Of a DNA stretch of 64,000 nucleotides, positions 33,832 through 42,550 are shown in pieces. The stretch comes from Paenibacillus sacheonensis (lineage in GTDB: Bacteria; Bacillota; Bacilli; Paenibacillales; Paenibacillaceae). The stretch covers positions 124,001-188,000 of the forward strand of contig NZ_JAAAMU010000008.1 of NCBI RefSeq assembly GCF_009909195.1. The letters are read 5' to 3'. How positions within the stretch are numbered: the first letter of the stretch is position 1; each line of letters begins with the position of its first letter. The notes under the pieces are model-generated. The model saw only the letters and a list, made by a program, of their open reading frames with translations, did no database searches and was not told where the DNA came from. The position numbers and the translations under genes were made by a program.

Positions 33832-34512
33832 TTACAAGTGCTGTTGGAACTCGTCGGTATCGAGAATGACGACCGTCTTCTTCTCGTAACGAACGATGCC
33901 TTCGTCACGCCATCGGCCCAATGTCTCCGTAACCGTCTGCCTGCTGCAGCCGATGACATAGGAGATCTCCTCATGGCTAAGCGGAAGCTTGACCACCGTC
34001 TCCTTGCCCGCGCGAACTCCGAGCTGCATCAATAGCTGAGCCAGCCTCCAGGCAACCGGTCTCGAGATGAGCGTTTCCACATACCGCTGCGTCTGCAGCA
34101 GGCGGCGGGCGTTGGCCACCGTAAGCGCGTAGAGGGCTTCCGGATGTCCCTTCAGCAAGCCGGTGAATTGGGATGCCGGAATGGAGAGAATGCAGCTGTC
34201 CGTGATACATCGCGCATAGCGCTGCCTCTTCTGCCCCGTCAGCACCTCTGCCGCGCCGAACACCTCGCCCTTGCGCCGCAGGAACAAGGTAATGCTCTGG
34301 CCCTCTTGCGCAAACTGCGAGATTTTCACCAGCCCGTCTCGGACGAAATAGATCTCCTGGCTTTCCTCCTCGCTGCTGAAGATAAAGGCGTTCTTCCTCA
34401 TGTCGCGGGAAGTGCCGAATTCCTCAAAGAGCTTCGCTAACGCGATTTGCTCCGCTTCGCCGTTATCGGTTAGGGTTACTTCCGAATAGGAGGACATGCC
34501 CTCTTGGTCCAT
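33832..34512 (-). CDS. Crp/Fnr-family transcriptional regulator
   Basis: The 226-residue protein has a cyclic-nucleotide-binding-type beta roll (IYFVRDGLVKISQFAQEGQS, ITLFLRRKGEVFGAAEVLTG) and a C-terminal winged helix (LSHEEISYVIGCSRQTVTET, LGRWRDEGIV). There are no N-terminal cysteines for an iron-sulfur cluster. It lies 31 bases upstream of the importer operon on the same strand, so it is probably the local regulator and may share the transcript. Confidence 0.9.
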   Translation of the reverse strand: MDQEGMSSYSEVTLTDNGEAEQIALAKLFEEFGTSRDMRKNAFIFSSEEESQEIYFVRDGLVKISQFAQEGQSITLFLRRKGEVFGAAEVLTGQKRQRYARCITDSCILSIPASQFTGLLKGHPEALYALTVANARRLLQTQRYVETLISRPVAWRLAQLLMQLGVRAGKETVVKLPLSHEEISYVIGCSRQTVTETLGRWRDEGIVRYEKKTVVILDTDEFQQHL

Positions 34513-34541
34513 CGCCCTTGCGCCCCTCTCTGGCTGTTCGA

Positions 34542-34590
34542 GTAAATCATAGTTTACTTATCGGTATTTACGATTATAGTTCATAGTTTA
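34542..34590. promoter_or_regulatory. Repeats in the upstream region of the Crp/Fnr gene
   Basis: TCATAGTTTA occurs at 34547-34556 and 34581-34590, and the first copy is part of GTAAATCATAGTTTAC (arms GTAAA/TTTAC). The spacing and position before the regulator start suggest an autoregulatory site. Confidence 0.4.
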
Positions 34591-34671
34591 TAACAAAACA
34601 GTCGGCTAGCCGACAAAATAACAGGCGTGACGATGGCTTATTAGCCGAAAACGGTATAGAAAACAAAAAAA

Positions 34672-34707
34672 GGTTGTCCCAAAGGCCGGCAGGCCTTCGA
34701 GACAACC
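34672..34707 (-). terminator. Strong hairpin/terminator upstream of the Crp/Fnr gene
   Basis: GGTTGTC/GACAACC arms with an inner AAGGCC/GGCCTT stem are followed on the minus strand by TTTTTTTG. It would stop transcripts coming from the carbohydrate operon and insulate the Crp/Fnr promoter. Confidence 0.85.
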
Positions 34708-34938
34708 GATATGAGATCCCATTGAACTGAATGCCTTGGAGGGCGACCACAGAATCGATTTCAGGGCGGGTTTGAGATTTTGACGTCCTTCAAAATAAAA
34801 GACACCCATTCGCTGGGTGCCTTTTGCGTATACCATACCTTCCGCTTACCTATACGGTTCGAATCTCCGATAAAGCCAAATGCTTTCGCTTCGGCCTGCT
34901 TCTTCGCCATGCGTGCCGCATCGCAGCGACGATCGTAC
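34708..34938. other. Intergenic stretch between two terminators
   Basis: The region from the terminator at 34707 to the stop of the binding-protein gene holds the second terminator at 34797. Minus-strand frames (for example KKQAEAKAFGFIGDSNR) have no start site, and I see no supported gene. Confidence 0.5.
34797..34825 (-). terminator. Terminator of the carbohydrate ABC operon
   Basis: AAAAGACACCCA pairs with TGGGTGCCTTTT (one wobble), with a five-base loop. On the minus strand it ends in CTTTTATTTTG. It lies about 110 bases after the second binding-protein gene. Confidence 0.82.
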
Positions 34939-36276
34939 TCACTCCCGCAATGCTTGGTTTTCATTCTTAATCGCCGCATCATGCGCCTTGGCGAAGCCCG
35001 CCGGAGTAATCTCGCGGCCGAACAGCGCTTGAATCTGGTTTAGATGGACCTCGGCGGCGTCGTTCGGCATCTGGATGTCGGCAAACAACGTCATGTTCGT
35101 CGCCTTGTTCACTTCCTTGAGCAAATCCACGTAAAGCTGCGGCAGCTGATTTTTCGACGTGTCCACCTTCGTTGCGGGAAGGATTCCCGCGCCGTTCACG
35201 GATTCCTCGCCCCATCGCTTCACGAAATACCGCACGAACTTCTTCGCCTCTTCCTTGACCGGCGAATTCTCGGCAACGAACAAGCCGACGCCGGGACCGC
35301 CCACCCAGCTGTCGACATTGCCCTTGCCCCCGGCGACGGCCGGGAATTTGAAGAATCCCATGCTGTCGCGGAAGGACTGCGGAACGGCCGTGCTGGTCGT
35401 ATAGTTCGGGAGCTCCCACGTACCCATCAAATACATGGCCGCCTGGCTGTCCATGAACTGCGCTTTCGCTTCATCGTTGGAGAGACCGTTGAACCCGTTG
35501 CTGAACGCGTGCATGCCGGCCAAATCCTGGATCCGCTTCGCCGCTTGGATCAGACCCGGGCCGGTGAAGGAGGCGGTGCCGTTGAGGGCGCTCGCCAAAT
35601 TCTCCGTACCGGCGATGCGGTCCGCCAGATACATATACCAGAGAGACCCCGTCCAACGATCCTTGTCGCCCAGCGCGATCGGCACGACGCCGCGATCCGC
35701 GAGCTTCTTAACGATCCGCAGGAGCTCTTCGTACGTAGCGGGAGGCTCCAGGCCGTACCGCGCAAAAATGCGTTTGTTGTAATATACGGGTGCAATATTG
35801 AACTCCAGCGGGAGCGCATAGGTCTTGCCTCCAACGTTGTAAGCCTCCGTCGCTCCCGGAAGGAACGCATTCTCCAGATCGCCGTGCAGGAGGTCGTCGA
35901 GGGGCGTGAACAGATCGCCTCGGACGAAATCCTGCAAGTAGCCGGCCGGCCAAGTCAAGCCGACGTCCGGCAGATCGTTGACCGCGGAGAGCACGCGTAT
36001 CTTCGCCTTGTACCGCTCGTTGTCCAGGACTTCCTGCTTGATCGTGACGTTCGGATTCTCCGTCTGATACTCGGCGATAATCTTGTTCACGATTTGATGC
36101 TGGCCGGGCGCGCCGCCCTCCGGCCACAGATGCATCATATGAATCGTCAGCTTTCCGGCCGTCTCTTCGCTTGCCCACTGCGGTTCCTCGCCCGATTCCT
36201 TGGCGCAACCGGGTTGAAGCAGCGCCAGACCGATGAGAAGGGCCGTCAGCGTTCGGTATTTCATACGTGCTTTCAT
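34939..36276 (-). CDS. Carbohydrate ABC transporter substrate-binding lipoprotein (second)
   Basis: The 445-residue protein has a signal peptide and lipobox LLQPGC. The family 1 solute-binding fold follows (LTIHMMHLWPEGGAPGQHQI, YALPLEFNIAPVYYNKRIFA, MYLMGTWELPNYT). It probably binds an oligosaccharide. Its length and sequence differ clearly from the other binding protein of the same operon (38221-39672), so the two may feed different ligands to one channel. It is the last gene of the operon. Confidence 0.88.
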   Translation of the reverse strand: MKARMKYRTLTALLIGLALLQPGCAKESGEEPQWASEETAGKLTIHMMHLWPEGGAPGQHQIVNKIIAEYQTENPNVTIKQEVLDNERYKAKIRVLSAVNDLPDVGLTWPAGYLQDFVRGDLFTPLDDLLHGDLENAFLPGATEAYNVGGKTYALPLEFNIAPVYYNKRIFARYGLEPPATYEELLRIVKKLADRGVVPIALGDKDRWTGSLWYMYLADRIAGTENLASALNGTASFTGPGLIQAAKRIQDLAGMHAFSNGFNGLSNDEAKAQFMDSQAAMYLMGTWELPNYTTSTAVPQSFRDSMGFFKFPAVAGGKGNVDSWVGGPGVGLFVAENSPVKEEAKKFVRYFVKRWGEESVNGAGILPATKVDTSKNQLPQLYVDLLKEVNKATNMTLFADIQMPNDAAEVHLNQIQALFGREITPAGFAKAHDAAIKNENQALRE

Positions 36277-36330
36277 CGATCCACCCACCCAACTCGTTCG
36301 GCAAGGCGGGTTTTGGCGGCAGCGAGCCTC

Positions 36331-37188
36331 TTACTCCTTCACGCCGCCAAGCGCCACGCCGGCGATTATATATCTCGACAGCAGGAAGTATATCACAAAC
36401 AAAGGGAGCACCGTTAAGGAGAGGCCCATGTAGATGGATCCGAACTCCGTCTTATAGATATCCCCTTTGAGCAGGCTCACCATAATCGGCAGCGTATATT
36501 TGCTCTTCTCCGTCAGCAGGATGAGCGGCATGAACAAGTTGTTCCAGCTGGCCACGAAGGCGAAGATCGCCTGCGTCGCGATCGCCGGCACCATAATCGG
36601 CATGACGATGCGGTTGAAGGTGTAAAACTCGCCGGCGCCGTCGATGCGCGATGCCTCCACGATCTCCATCGACAGCGTCGCGAGCAAATATTGGCGCATG
36701 AAGAACACGATCGCCGGCGCCGCGATGGACGGCAGGATGAGCGGGAGGAAATTGTTCGTCCAGTGCAGCTGGTACATCATTTTGTAGAAGCCGATGGCGC
36801 TGGCTTGAGCCGGAATCATCATGACCAGCATGATCACGGTGAAGAAGGCCTGGCGCATTTTCCAGTTGTAGGCCACCAGCGCATAGGCGGTCAGGGACGA
36901 GAAGTAGACCGCGCAGATCGTGGAGAAGCCCGAGATCATCAGGGAATTGAAAAATCCCTTGAGGGGATCGAAGCTCTTGCTGAGCAGTACGTCCAGATTG
37001 GTTTTGAAGTGCATAGACGGAATTAAGGACAGACCGCTTTGGATCTCCTCCGTCGAACGGGTCGCATTGACGAACATGATCCAGAATGGCAAAATGCTCA
37101 GCAGCGCCAGAACGATGCACACCACATAGACGACCGTTTTGTTCAACGTAAGGGAGACCGTGGAGCCGGACCGATTCTTTTTCGCCAT
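36331..37188 (-). CDS. Carbohydrate ABC transporter permease (MsmG/LplC type)
   Basis: The 285-residue protein has six helices and the coupling-loop motif EASRIDGAGEFYTFNRIVMP. It is the second half of the permease pair. Its start lies three bases from the stop of the first permease, and it ends with GGVKE as usual for the CUT1 family. Confidence 0.92.
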   Translation of the reverse strand: MAKKNRSGSTVSLTLNKTVVYVVCIVLALLSILPFWIMFVNATRSTEEIQSGLSLIPSMHFKTNLDVLLSKSFDPLKGFFNSLMISGFSTICAVYFSSLTAYALVAYNWKMRQAFFTVIMLVMMIPAQASAIGFYKMMYQLHWTNNFLPLILPSIAAPAIVFFMRQYLLATLSMEIVEASRIDGAGEFYTFNRIVMPIMVPAIATQAIFAFVASWNNLFMPLILLTEKSKYTLPIMVSLLKGDIYKTEFGSIYMGLSLTVLPLFVIYFLLSRYIIAGVALGGVKE

Positions 37189-37190
37189 GG

Positions 37191-38159
37191 TTATACCCCC
37201 CTTGCCGCTGCTTTGGCAGCTTTGTTGCGAATTCGGTTTGCTTTCCTCGCTCTAGCCGCGTCCCGATCGCGCATCAGGTAGAACAGAAGTCCCGCCAGAA
37301 CCGCCGCGATGGCGAACATGATCATGCTGGCCGCCGCTGCCCGGTTGAACATATAGCTGCCCTTGAACGCCTGGCCGTAAATAAACACCGAGGTCGTGAG
37401 CGTCGCATCGTCCGGCCCTCCGTACAGGAAGAGCTGCGGAATATCGAACAGCTGCAAGCCGCCGATCGTAGAGGTAATCAAGGTGTAGAGCATGATTGTC
37501 CGCAGGCTCGGGAGCGTGACGCGGAAGAAGATCTGCCACCCGCTTGCGCCGTCGATGGATGCGGCCTCGAACAACGCGGGATTGATTCCCATGACGCCGG
37601 CGATCAGGATAATCATCGTATTCCCGTACCACATCCAGAACTGGATGAAGGCTACGATCCCCCGTGCCGTCGTCTTGTCCTGCAGGAAATTAACGGGCTC
37701 ATGAATCCATCCGAACGTCTCGAACAAGCTGTTTATCGGCCCCATCGGGTAAGAGAACAGGGAGTTGAACAGCACGGCGATCGTGCTCGCCGTGATGATA
37801 TTTGGCATATAGAGCAGCACTTTGAAGGCGCCTTGCCCCCGCACTTTCAAGCGCTGGTTGGTGAACCAAGCGGTGAGCAGCAGCGCGAACGCCATCTGGG
37901 GAATGAAGTTCAGGATCCAGATAAGCGCGGTATTGGAGAGCGACGTCCGAAAGGAAACGTTGTCGAACAGCAGATATTTAAAGTTATCGAAAGGGTGATC
38001 CAAGATATGAACCGGCTTGGGGATGACCCCCTTCATGTCGGTAAAGCCGATGACCGCGGTGTACAGAACGGGATAAAAAGAGAACACCAGAAACGCGAGC
38101 AGGAACGGAAGACTGAACAAATAGCCGAATTTTGAATAATTGATGCCCTTGCGGCGCAT
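37191..38159 (-). CDS. Carbohydrate ABC transporter permease (MsmF/LplB type)
   Basis: The 322-residue protein has six helices and the loop motif EAASIDGASGWQIFFRVTLP. The GTG/ATG region favours the ATG at 38159 after GAGGTGAG. With the following permease it forms the CUT1 oligosaccharide channel. No ATPase is encoded here, as is common in Paenibacillus, where a shared MsmK-type ATPase energises many importers. Confidence 0.92.
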   Translation of the reverse strand: MRRKGINYSKFGYLFSLPFLLAFLVFSFYPVLYTAVIGFTDMKGVIPKPVHILDHPFDNFKYLLFDNVSFRTSLSNTALIWILNFIPQMAFALLLTAWFTNQRLKVRGQGAFKVLLYMPNIITASTIAVLFNSLFSYPMGPINSLFETFGWIHEPVNFLQDKTTARGIVAFIQFWMWYGNTMIILIAGVMGINPALFEAASIDGASGWQIFFRVTLPSLRTIMLYTLITSTIGGLQLFDIPQLFLYGGPDDATLTTSVFIYGQAFKGSYMFNRAAAASMIMFAIAAVLAGLLFYLMRDRDAARARKANRIRNKAAKAAARGV

Positions 38160-38187
38160 GGCACTCACCTCGTCGATGATCAAAATA

Positions 38188-38213
38188 GGAGGGGCGGGAA
38201 CTCCCGCCCCTCC
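38188..38213 (-). terminator. Intercistronic hairpin between binding protein and permeases
   Basis: A perfect 11-bp GC-rich stem (GGAGGGGCGGG/CCCGCCCCTCC, four-base loop) is followed on the minus strand by TATTTTG. It lies between genes of the same operon, where it would lower permease expression relative to the binding protein or stabilise the upstream mRNA. Confidence 0.8.
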
Positions 38214-38220
38214 GGTACTA

Positions 38221-39672
38221 TTACTCGCTGTCGATGCCGAGCTGGTCCTGAACCTTTTGCTTGAAGTCCTTCAACGTCTGCTCCCGGCTCTTCTTGCCTT
38301 CGGCATACTGACGGACCTGGTCGCGCCAGATCAGGTTGATCGATTCGTCGTATTGGGTGAGGTTCTTGCCCGTCGCGTTGGCGTTGGCCGGAACGAAGAC
38401 GTCGAACATGTTCTGTCCGCCGAGCAGATCGACCGTGCCGTCCGACTTGGACATGACCACGGAAGAAGCGACGCTGTCCTTCGTGCCTTGCTCGCCCGCC
38501 TTCATGGTTCCGTTCGCCCAGAAATGCTGGAGGCCCGTATCGGTGGAGTCGAGCGTAACCCATTTAATGAAATCGGCTACGGCCGCTTTCTTGGCATCGT
38601 CTTTCACGACGTCTTTGTTCGCGAGCAGCCACGTGCCGCCCCAGAAGAAGCCGGTCGGCGGTTCGGTTACGGCCCAGTCGCCTTTCGTGGCTTTGACTTG
38701 GCCGCTCATCACGTAATTGATGAGCCAAGCGGGTCCGAAGAAGCCGAATATCGGTTGTTTGCCGGTGCCGGACATATCGGCGTACCAAGCCTCGGTCCAG
38801 TCAGTCGTGCCATTGGAGTATCCTTTGTCCTTCAGCTGCTTGGAGAAGTCCAGGAACTGCTCCCGCTTCGGATCGATATGCAGCTTGCCGTCCACGATCC
38901 AGCCCTTGTCGGAGCTATTCTCGATCGGGTGCCAGATGTCGCCGTCGCCGGAAACGATGCCGTAGCCTTTCGCCTTCAGCTTCGCGGCGGCGTCGAAGAA
39001 TTTATCCCAGCCCGGTCCGACATTCGTCTTGATCGTTGCCGGATCATCCGTGCCGAACACTTCCTTGGCGATCGAGCGGCGGTAGATGAAGGCCCCGCCG
39101 GTAGCTTGGTAAGCGAGGCCTTTCAACTGGCCGTCCTTGCTGCCGATATCGACCGAATACTGGGCGATGCCGGCGTCCTTCACCTGCTGATCGTCGAGGC
39201 CGAGATCGGAATAATTCGCCGCGTAGTCGGACGCGTCGCCCTGCGTGTACTTGAGAACGAAGGCCGACTCGGCCGCGTACAGATCGGGAGCATCCTTGCC
39301 GCCGCCGGCGAGCGCCTGGTCGAGAGCCGGCTGGTAAGCGCCGTCCGTCGTCGCGATGACCGTCGTCTTGAAATCCACGTTCGCGTCCGGATGGGTCTCG
39401 AGGTATTTCTTCGTCATGTTCGGGATCTCGTCGGTGAAGCTCCAGAGGTTAATCGTGATTTTTTCCCCGGTCTTGTCCGGCGTGCCGCCCGCATCGGCAT
39501 TCGCCGCGGCGTTGCCGGCATCCGCCTTGGTATTCGACTCGGTATTGCTGGCGCCCGCGTTGCCTGCGTTTGCGGTGCCGGCATCGTTCGAAGCGTTCGG
39601 GTTCCCTCCGCATGCGGTAAGAACAGAAGACAATAAGACAATGGCCGTCGAAATGGATAAAGCGCGTTTCAT
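38221..39672 (-). CDS. Carbohydrate ABC transporter substrate-binding lipoprotein (first)
   Basis: The 483-residue protein has a signal peptide with lipobox LTAC, then a roughly 50-residue Asn/Ala/Gly-rich linker, then a family 1 solute-binding domain (ITINLWSFTDEIPNMTKKYL, DAPDLYAAESAFVLKY, GDWAVTEPPTGFFWGGTWLL). It binds a carbohydrate for the two downstream permeases. It is encoded just after the kinase/response-regulator pair, which probably controls it from a promoter in 39673-39778. Confidence 0.92.
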   Translation of the reverse strand: MKRALSISTAIVLLSSVLTACGGNPNASNDAGTANAGNAGASNTESNTKADAGNAAANADAGGTPDKTGEKITINLWSFTDEIPNMTKKYLETHPDANVDFKTTVIATTDGAYQPALDQALAGGGKDAPDLYAAESAFVLKYTQGDASDYAANYSDLGLDDQQVKDAGIAQYSVDIGSKDGQLKGLAYQATGGAFIYRRSIAKEVFGTDDPATIKTNVGPGWDKFFDAAAKLKAKGYGIVSGDGDIWHPIENSSDKGWIVDGKLHIDPKREQFLDFSKQLKDKGYSNGTTDWTEAWYADMSGTGKQPIFGFFGPAWLINYVMSGQVKATKGDWAVTEPPTGFFWGGTWLLANKDVVKDDAKKAAVADFIKWVTLDSTDTGLQHFWANGTMKAGEQGTKDSVASSVVMSKSDGTVDLLGGQNMFDVFVPANANATGKNLTQYDESINLIWRDQVRQYAEGKKSREQTLKDFKQKVQDQLGIDSE

Positions 39673-39778
39673 GTTTCTTCCTCCCCTTTTTTACGCTCGG
39701 TATGTTGTAACCGCATACATCATTATAAAATCTGCGATGTAAGCGCAACAGTAACGGCGATTGGGAGAAATTCCACTT

Positions 39779-40567
39779 TTATCGGATGGATCGGTCTTCC
39801 TCGAGCACCTGCACGCGGTACTGCCTCGGGCTGCTGCCCTCGTTGTCTTTGAACACCTTGATGAAATACTTGGCCGTGCCGTAGCCGACCTTCTCGGCGA
39901 TATCCGAGATCGGCAGCCGCGTCGAAACGAGCAGCTCCTTGGCTTTCTGCAGCCGGATGCGGGTCAGATAATCGCTGAACGTAACGCCGGTCTGCTCCTT
40001 GAACAGCACGCTGAAATAACTCGCGTTGAGATGCATGAGATCGGCTACCTGCTTCATGCTGATCGGCTCCTCCAAATGGGCCTCGATATAGCCGATGGCA
40101 TCCTTGATCGGCGCGCCGAGCCGCGCTTCGCTGCGTCCCACCTCCAGCAGCTTCGCGTCCACCAGCTTCTCCATGGCCTGCATCCGCTCGCGGCCCTCTT
40201 CGAGCTGCAGCGCCCGCTGCACGGTTTCCATCAGAATATCCTTGTCGAGCGGCTTAAGAATATAGTCGAACGCGCCCAGCTGAAGCGCCTTTCTCGCATA
40301 GTCGAACTCGGCATGGCCGGAGATGACGACGATGACGGGCAGCGGTCCGCGCCGAGCCAATGCCTCCAGCATTTGCAAGCCGTCAATTTCCGGCATTCGC
40401 ACATCCGTGATGATGACATGTGCTGTATTCGCTTTCAACCATTCCAGTGCCTCTACCCCGCTCGCCGCCGTCTCGATTCTGTGCCGGCCTGCCGACCAGG
40501 CGGTGAGCGTCTTCTGGATGCCCAGGCGCGTGCGCGGCTCGTCATCCACGATCAGCAATGTTCTCAT
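39779..40567 (-). CDS. Response regulator with AraC-type output (YesN-like)
   Basis: The 262-residue protein has a receiver domain with acidic DDE near residues 8-10, phospho-acceptor Asp 55 in IITDVRMPEIDG and a Lys in ILKPLDKD. A C-terminal AraC double helix-turn-helix follows (MKQVADLMHLNASYFSVLFK, ISDIAEKVGYGTAKYFIKVF). The start overlaps the kinase stop by four bases (ATGA). It likely activates the ABC operon and GH43 gene. Confidence 0.93.
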   Translation of the reverse strand: MRTLLIVDDEPRTRLGIQKTLTAWSAGRHRIETAASGVEALEWLKANTAHVIITDVRMPEIDGLQMLEALARRGPLPVIVVISGHAEFDYARKALQLGAFDYILKPLDKDILMETVQRALQLEEGRERMQAMEKLVDAKLLEVGRSEARLGAPIKDAIGYIEAHLEEPISMKQVADLMHLNASYFSVLFKEQTGVTFSDYLTRIRLQKAKELLVSTRLPISDIAEKVGYGTAKYFIKVFKDNEGSSPRQYRVQVLEEDRSIR

Positions 40568-42360
40568 AGGAGCGCCTCCCCTTTCGAAGTCATCGTAATT
40601 TCAAAGCTTACCGTCGTGCCCGCTCCGGGCTTGCTCTCGATATGCAGCCCGCCGCTTGGCCCGGAGACGGCCGGATAGTGGAGCTTCAGGCGGCGCTGCA
40701 CGTTGAACATGGCCACGCCGGCCCCTTTCTTGGACGCCTGGGGAGCGGCGGCGTCCAAGCTTTGAACGAGCCTTGCCAGCGTCTCCGCGTCCATGCCGGC
40801 CCCGTCGTCGCTGACAGAGATCATGACCAAGCCAGGCAGCGACGACCGGATGCGAACCGTGACCGATCCCGGCCCGATGCGGCTCTCCACGCCATGCAGG
40901 ATGGCGTTCTCCACGAGCGGCTGCAGGATCAGCTTCGGAATCGGCACGTGCAGCAGCTCTTCCTCCGCGTCGATCTCATAGTGCAGCCGGTCGATCAAAC
41001 GCATCTTCATGATTTGCAGGTAACGCCGCGTATGCTCGACTTCGTCGCGAACGGTCACCCACTCTTCGTGGGCTTCGGCGCTGCCGATGACGTAACGGAA
41101 CAAACCCGACATCGCGAGAATCGTCCTGGCGAGCTCGCTCTCTTCTTTTTCCTCCAGCGACCAATAGAAAGCCTCCAGCGTGTTGAACAGGAAATGCGGG
41201 TTGATCTGCGCTTGCAGCGCCTTCAGCTCGGTGCGGCTCTGCGTAATCTCCTTCTCGTAGACGACCTGGATCAGCTCGTTCATATGGGTGACCATACGGT
41301 TGTAGGTATGATTCAGTTCATTGATTTCCATCGTCCGCAAAGGGTTGCGGGTCGCCGGAAGCGGCTTAAGCCCGCCGAACCGCGCGCTGCGCATGCTTCT
41401 CATCAGCTGCTGGATCGGCCGGGTAATCATCGTGGACAGCAGCAGCGTCAGCAGCAGGAAGGCCAAGGCCGCGATGCCGATCGACACGTAAATCGCCGTG
41501 CGCAGCACCGATATTCCCTCGGTAGCCGCCTCGACCGGCAGGAGCATGACGAGCTTCCAGTCCGTGACGTCGGAATGCTGCCGAACGGCGAGCATTCGCT
41601 GCCCGCCGACCGTTACCGTGCTGCCCGTCTGGGCGGCGACGGCCTGCGCGGTCTCGTCGTTCATGTCCGAGAGAATCGGATTGCCTTCGCTGTCGCTCAG
41701 CAGCATGGACTCCCGCGCTTCGGAGCGGTCTGCGGAATCGGACGCGAACATATTGAAATAATCCCGGTTGACGCGGACGACCACGTAGCCTCCGGGCGAA
41801 TAGGCATGGTCGAGCAGGTTAATGCGGCGGACCGCCAGCACCGTGTCCGGCGAACGCGGATCGATGCCGATCCAGGCAAGCCGTCCTTTCTTCTCGTCCG
41901 CCGCGGCAAGCGCGTCCCCGGAGATGCGGTTCAGGCTGGAGTCGTCGAGCGGGAACAGGCGCTTGTTATCGATCGTATACAGCTCCAGGGAACTGATGCC
42001 CGAGGAGTATGCCATGTAGTTGTTGGCGATTTGCAGCAGCGACTGGCGCTCGTTGAAATTGGACCGGCTTCCTTCCGCCTCCCGGGAAAGGAGCTTCTGT
42101 ACGTAGGCATCCACGGCAATCTGGGTCGTGAGCGAATCGACCTGCTTCAGGAGCGCGTCCAGCCTTCCATTGGCCTGGATCGCCGTCTGTTGAATATGCT
42201 TCTCCGCGCTATTCTTGAGGAGCACGGACACTTCGCCATAGATGAACGCTCCCGCGAAGGTAAGCACGAGAATGATCGTCAGGGTGAAGCTGATAAAAAT
42301 TTGATTCCGTAGGGTATTACGTTCCCGCAGCTGGATGAACCTTATTCCCCGTATTTTCAC
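40564..42360 (-). CDS. Sensor histidine kinase (YesM-like)
   Basis: The 598-residue protein has an N-terminal membrane helix, an extracellular sensor of about 250 residues, a second helix (YVSIGIAALAFLLLTLLLST), HAMP, then the His_kinase block with the phospho-His (ALQAQINPHFLFNTLEAFYW) and an ATPase domain (LILQPLVENAILHGV, VSDDGAGMD). The start is the GTG at 42360 after GGCAGGG. Such kinases sense extracellular oligosaccharides, often through a binding protein. Confidence 0.92.
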   Translation of the reverse strand: MKIRGIRFIQLRERNTLRNQIFISFTLTIILVLTFAGAFIYGEVSVLLKNSAEKHIQQTAIQANGRLDALLKQVDSLTTQIAVDAYVQKLLSREAEGSRSNFNERQSLLQIANNYMAYSSGISSLELYTIDNKRLFPLDDSSLNRISGDALAAADEKKGRLAWIGIDPRSPDTVLAVRRINLLDHAYSPGGYVVVRVNRDYFNMFASDSADRSEARESMLLSDSEGNPILSDMNDETAQAVAAQTGSTVTVGGQRMLAVRQHSDVTDWKLVMLLPVEAATEGISVLRTAIYVSIGIAALAFLLLTLLLSTMITRPIQQLMRSMRSARFGGLKPLPATRNPLRTMEINELNHTYNRMVTHMNELIQVVYEKEITQSRTELKALQAQINPHFLFNTLEAFYWSLEEKEESELARTILAMSGLFRYVIGSAEAHEEWVTVRDEVEHTRRYLQIMKMRLIDRLHYEIDAEEELLHVPIPKLILQPLVENAILHGVESRIGPGSVTVRIRSSLPGLVMISVSDDGAGMDAETLARLVQSLDAAAPQASKKGAGVAMFNVQRRLKLHYPAVSGPSGGLHIESKPGAGTTVSFEITMTSKGEALL

Positions 42361-42550
42361 AGGCAACCCTGCCTCGCTTATAAATGCTAAAGACAACGTA
42401 ATGGATTCCCCAAAGCGTGTCAAGTAACGTCAAATTCCAAAAAACCCAATGATATCGGTATTTTTCACAAGCACAGGAGACGCCGCGAGGCGGAGCAGGT
42501 TTGCTAGAATAAATCAGGAAGATTACTCTTTGCTGCGGGGGATGATCAAA

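Noticed and set aside
34761-34982. Short minus-strand frame containing KKQAEAKAFGFIGDSNR
   Set aside because: It overlaps the end of the binding-protein gene and the operon terminator and has no start site; I could not support it as a gene.
35044-36417. 457-codon open frame on the + strand opposite the binding-protein gene
   Set aside because: It is a mirror of the real lipoprotein gene, with no start signals or recognisable motifs.
38140-39636. 498-codon + strand frame opposite the first binding protein
   Set aside because: Antisense to a lipoprotein with clear signal peptide and fold; no ribosome binding site or domain.
40642-42312. 556-codon open frame on the + strand opposite the histidine kinase
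   Set aside because: It is antisense to a clear kinase gene, has no ribosome binding site, and its composition (Arg/Asp/His-rich, no domain) is what GC-rich codons give on the opposite strand.
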